A stretch of DNA of 64,000 bases, from the NCBI GenBank assembly GCA_903772945.1, contig CAICTM010000125.1, positions 47,128 to 111,127 on the forward strand, written 5' to 3'. The DNA comes from Seminavis robusta. Lineage: Eukaryota > Bacillariophyta > Bacillariophyceae > Naviculales > Naviculaceae. Made by a program: the position numbers and the translations under genes. The notes beneath the pieces are model-generated. The model searched no databases, was not told the DNA's origin, and worked only from the letters and a program-made list of their open reading frames with translations. Below, one piece after another: positions 63,659-64,000 of this stretch (position 1 is its first letter; each line of letters begins with the position of its first letter).

Positions 63659-64000
63659 TACGCTAAAAGCTAGTGTAAAGATCTTTCGAGTGTTTTGAGT
63701 TTGAGAGAATGAAGTTATGAGAGATTAGAAAGCTATGAAAAACTAATCAACGAGAGAATCATCATCAAAGGATCGTAGATCTAACTCCCGCGGGAGACTG
63801 TTAGAGTGTGATAGAGTAGGTTGCGTACAATCCTACTCACTCCACATCCAAAAACGGAACGCGTTGGAAGATTCGTTTAGCATTTATTAGTAGCGTGGAA
63901 GTGCTCCACGCTGGCTAAATATCTAGAGCGATGTTTATCATAACCTAGTATGAATAGAGCGGTATTGAGAACCTGTCTCAATGACTATTCACGAGGAACT
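63659..64000 (-). repeat. 5' LTR of Ty3/gypsy copy 2 (partial)
   Basis: The same LTR as at 59549 and 58787, starting at 'tacgctaaaagctagtgta' and running to the window edge in gaatagtcat-complement sequence. This copy is closer to the LTR of copy 1 (cccgcggga and ctccacgct intact) than the LTR at 59549 is. Confidence 0.8.

Larger units (their letters stand above)
59549..64000 (-). mobile_element. Ty3/gypsy retrotransposon copy 2, minus strand, runs off the window
   Basis: It is flanked by LTRs at 59549-~59915 and from 63659 to beyond 64000, which share 'tacgctaaaagctagtgta' and the following 350 bases with the LTR of copy 1. Coding remnants read on the minus strand in the order gag-like (63658-62341), then RT and integrase fragments (61290-60250), as expected. 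The copy is about 4.5 kb and more decayed than copy 1. Confidence 0.75.

Overview
The window looks like nuclear DNA of a eukaryotic microalga, most probably a pennate diatom. The reasons are: short GT-AG introns of about 80-110 bp in otherwise compact genes; a membrane nucleotide cyclase fused to a cyclic-nucleotide phosphodiesterase; ankyrin proteins and N-terminally anchored leucine-rich-repeat (LRR) receptor-like proteins of the type expanded in diatoms; a Ser/Pro-rich secreted wall-type protein; and heavily decayed Ty3/gypsy and DDE transposons. No species is assigned, because nothing in the sequence alone settles it. There is no sign of operons, CRISPR, rRNA or tRNA genes.

Layout. 0-2.4 kb: a CRESS-type Rep-like gene, an unknown ORF and a 49-50 bp tandem array built on a palindrome. 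2.7-6.0 kb: an ankyrin-repeat protein (+) and a membrane-anchored sulfotransferase (-). 7.1-9.3 kb: a decayed LRR receptor-like gene. 11.3-15.7 kb: an 11-exon receptor-type cyclase/phosphodiesterase, whose exons were joined here with every phase matching. 16.2-30.3 kb: a transposon-dense block made of element A (4.8 kb, DDE transposase plus two further genes), a 3.9 kb near-perfect inverted repeat, element B (1.3 kb, long terminal inverted repeats (TIRs), only the accessory ORF2) and element C (4.0 kb, a 976-aa putative transposase). 30.4-31.9 kb: two tandem copies of a small Cys-rich protein. 33.8-34.5 kb: a putative N-myristoylated protein. 35.2-35.7 kb: a second LRR remnant.

36.7-54.1 kb is a conventional gene-rich segment: Vma12-like V-ATPase assembly factor (-), RING/SAP-like ubiquitin ligase (+), a second Golgi-type sulfotransferase (-), EMAPII-type tRNA-binding protein (+), an unknown protein (-), a Ser/Pro-rich secreted protein with frame breaks (+), an NRAMP metal transporter of 6 exons (+) and a large membrane RING-H2 ligase (-). 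Several pairs are divergent with very short shared upstream regions. 56-64 kb holds two related Ty3/gypsy elements in convergent orientation: a 5'-deleted copy on + and a decayed copy on - with both long terminal repeats (LTRs), the outer one cut by the window edge.

The least explained structures are the 20.95-24.89 kb palindrome joined to identical TIRs on both sides, the Rep-like gene beside a palindromic array, element B keeping ORF2 rather than the transposase, and the duplicated Cys-rich miniproteins. All functions are read from sequence motifs; no database search was possible.
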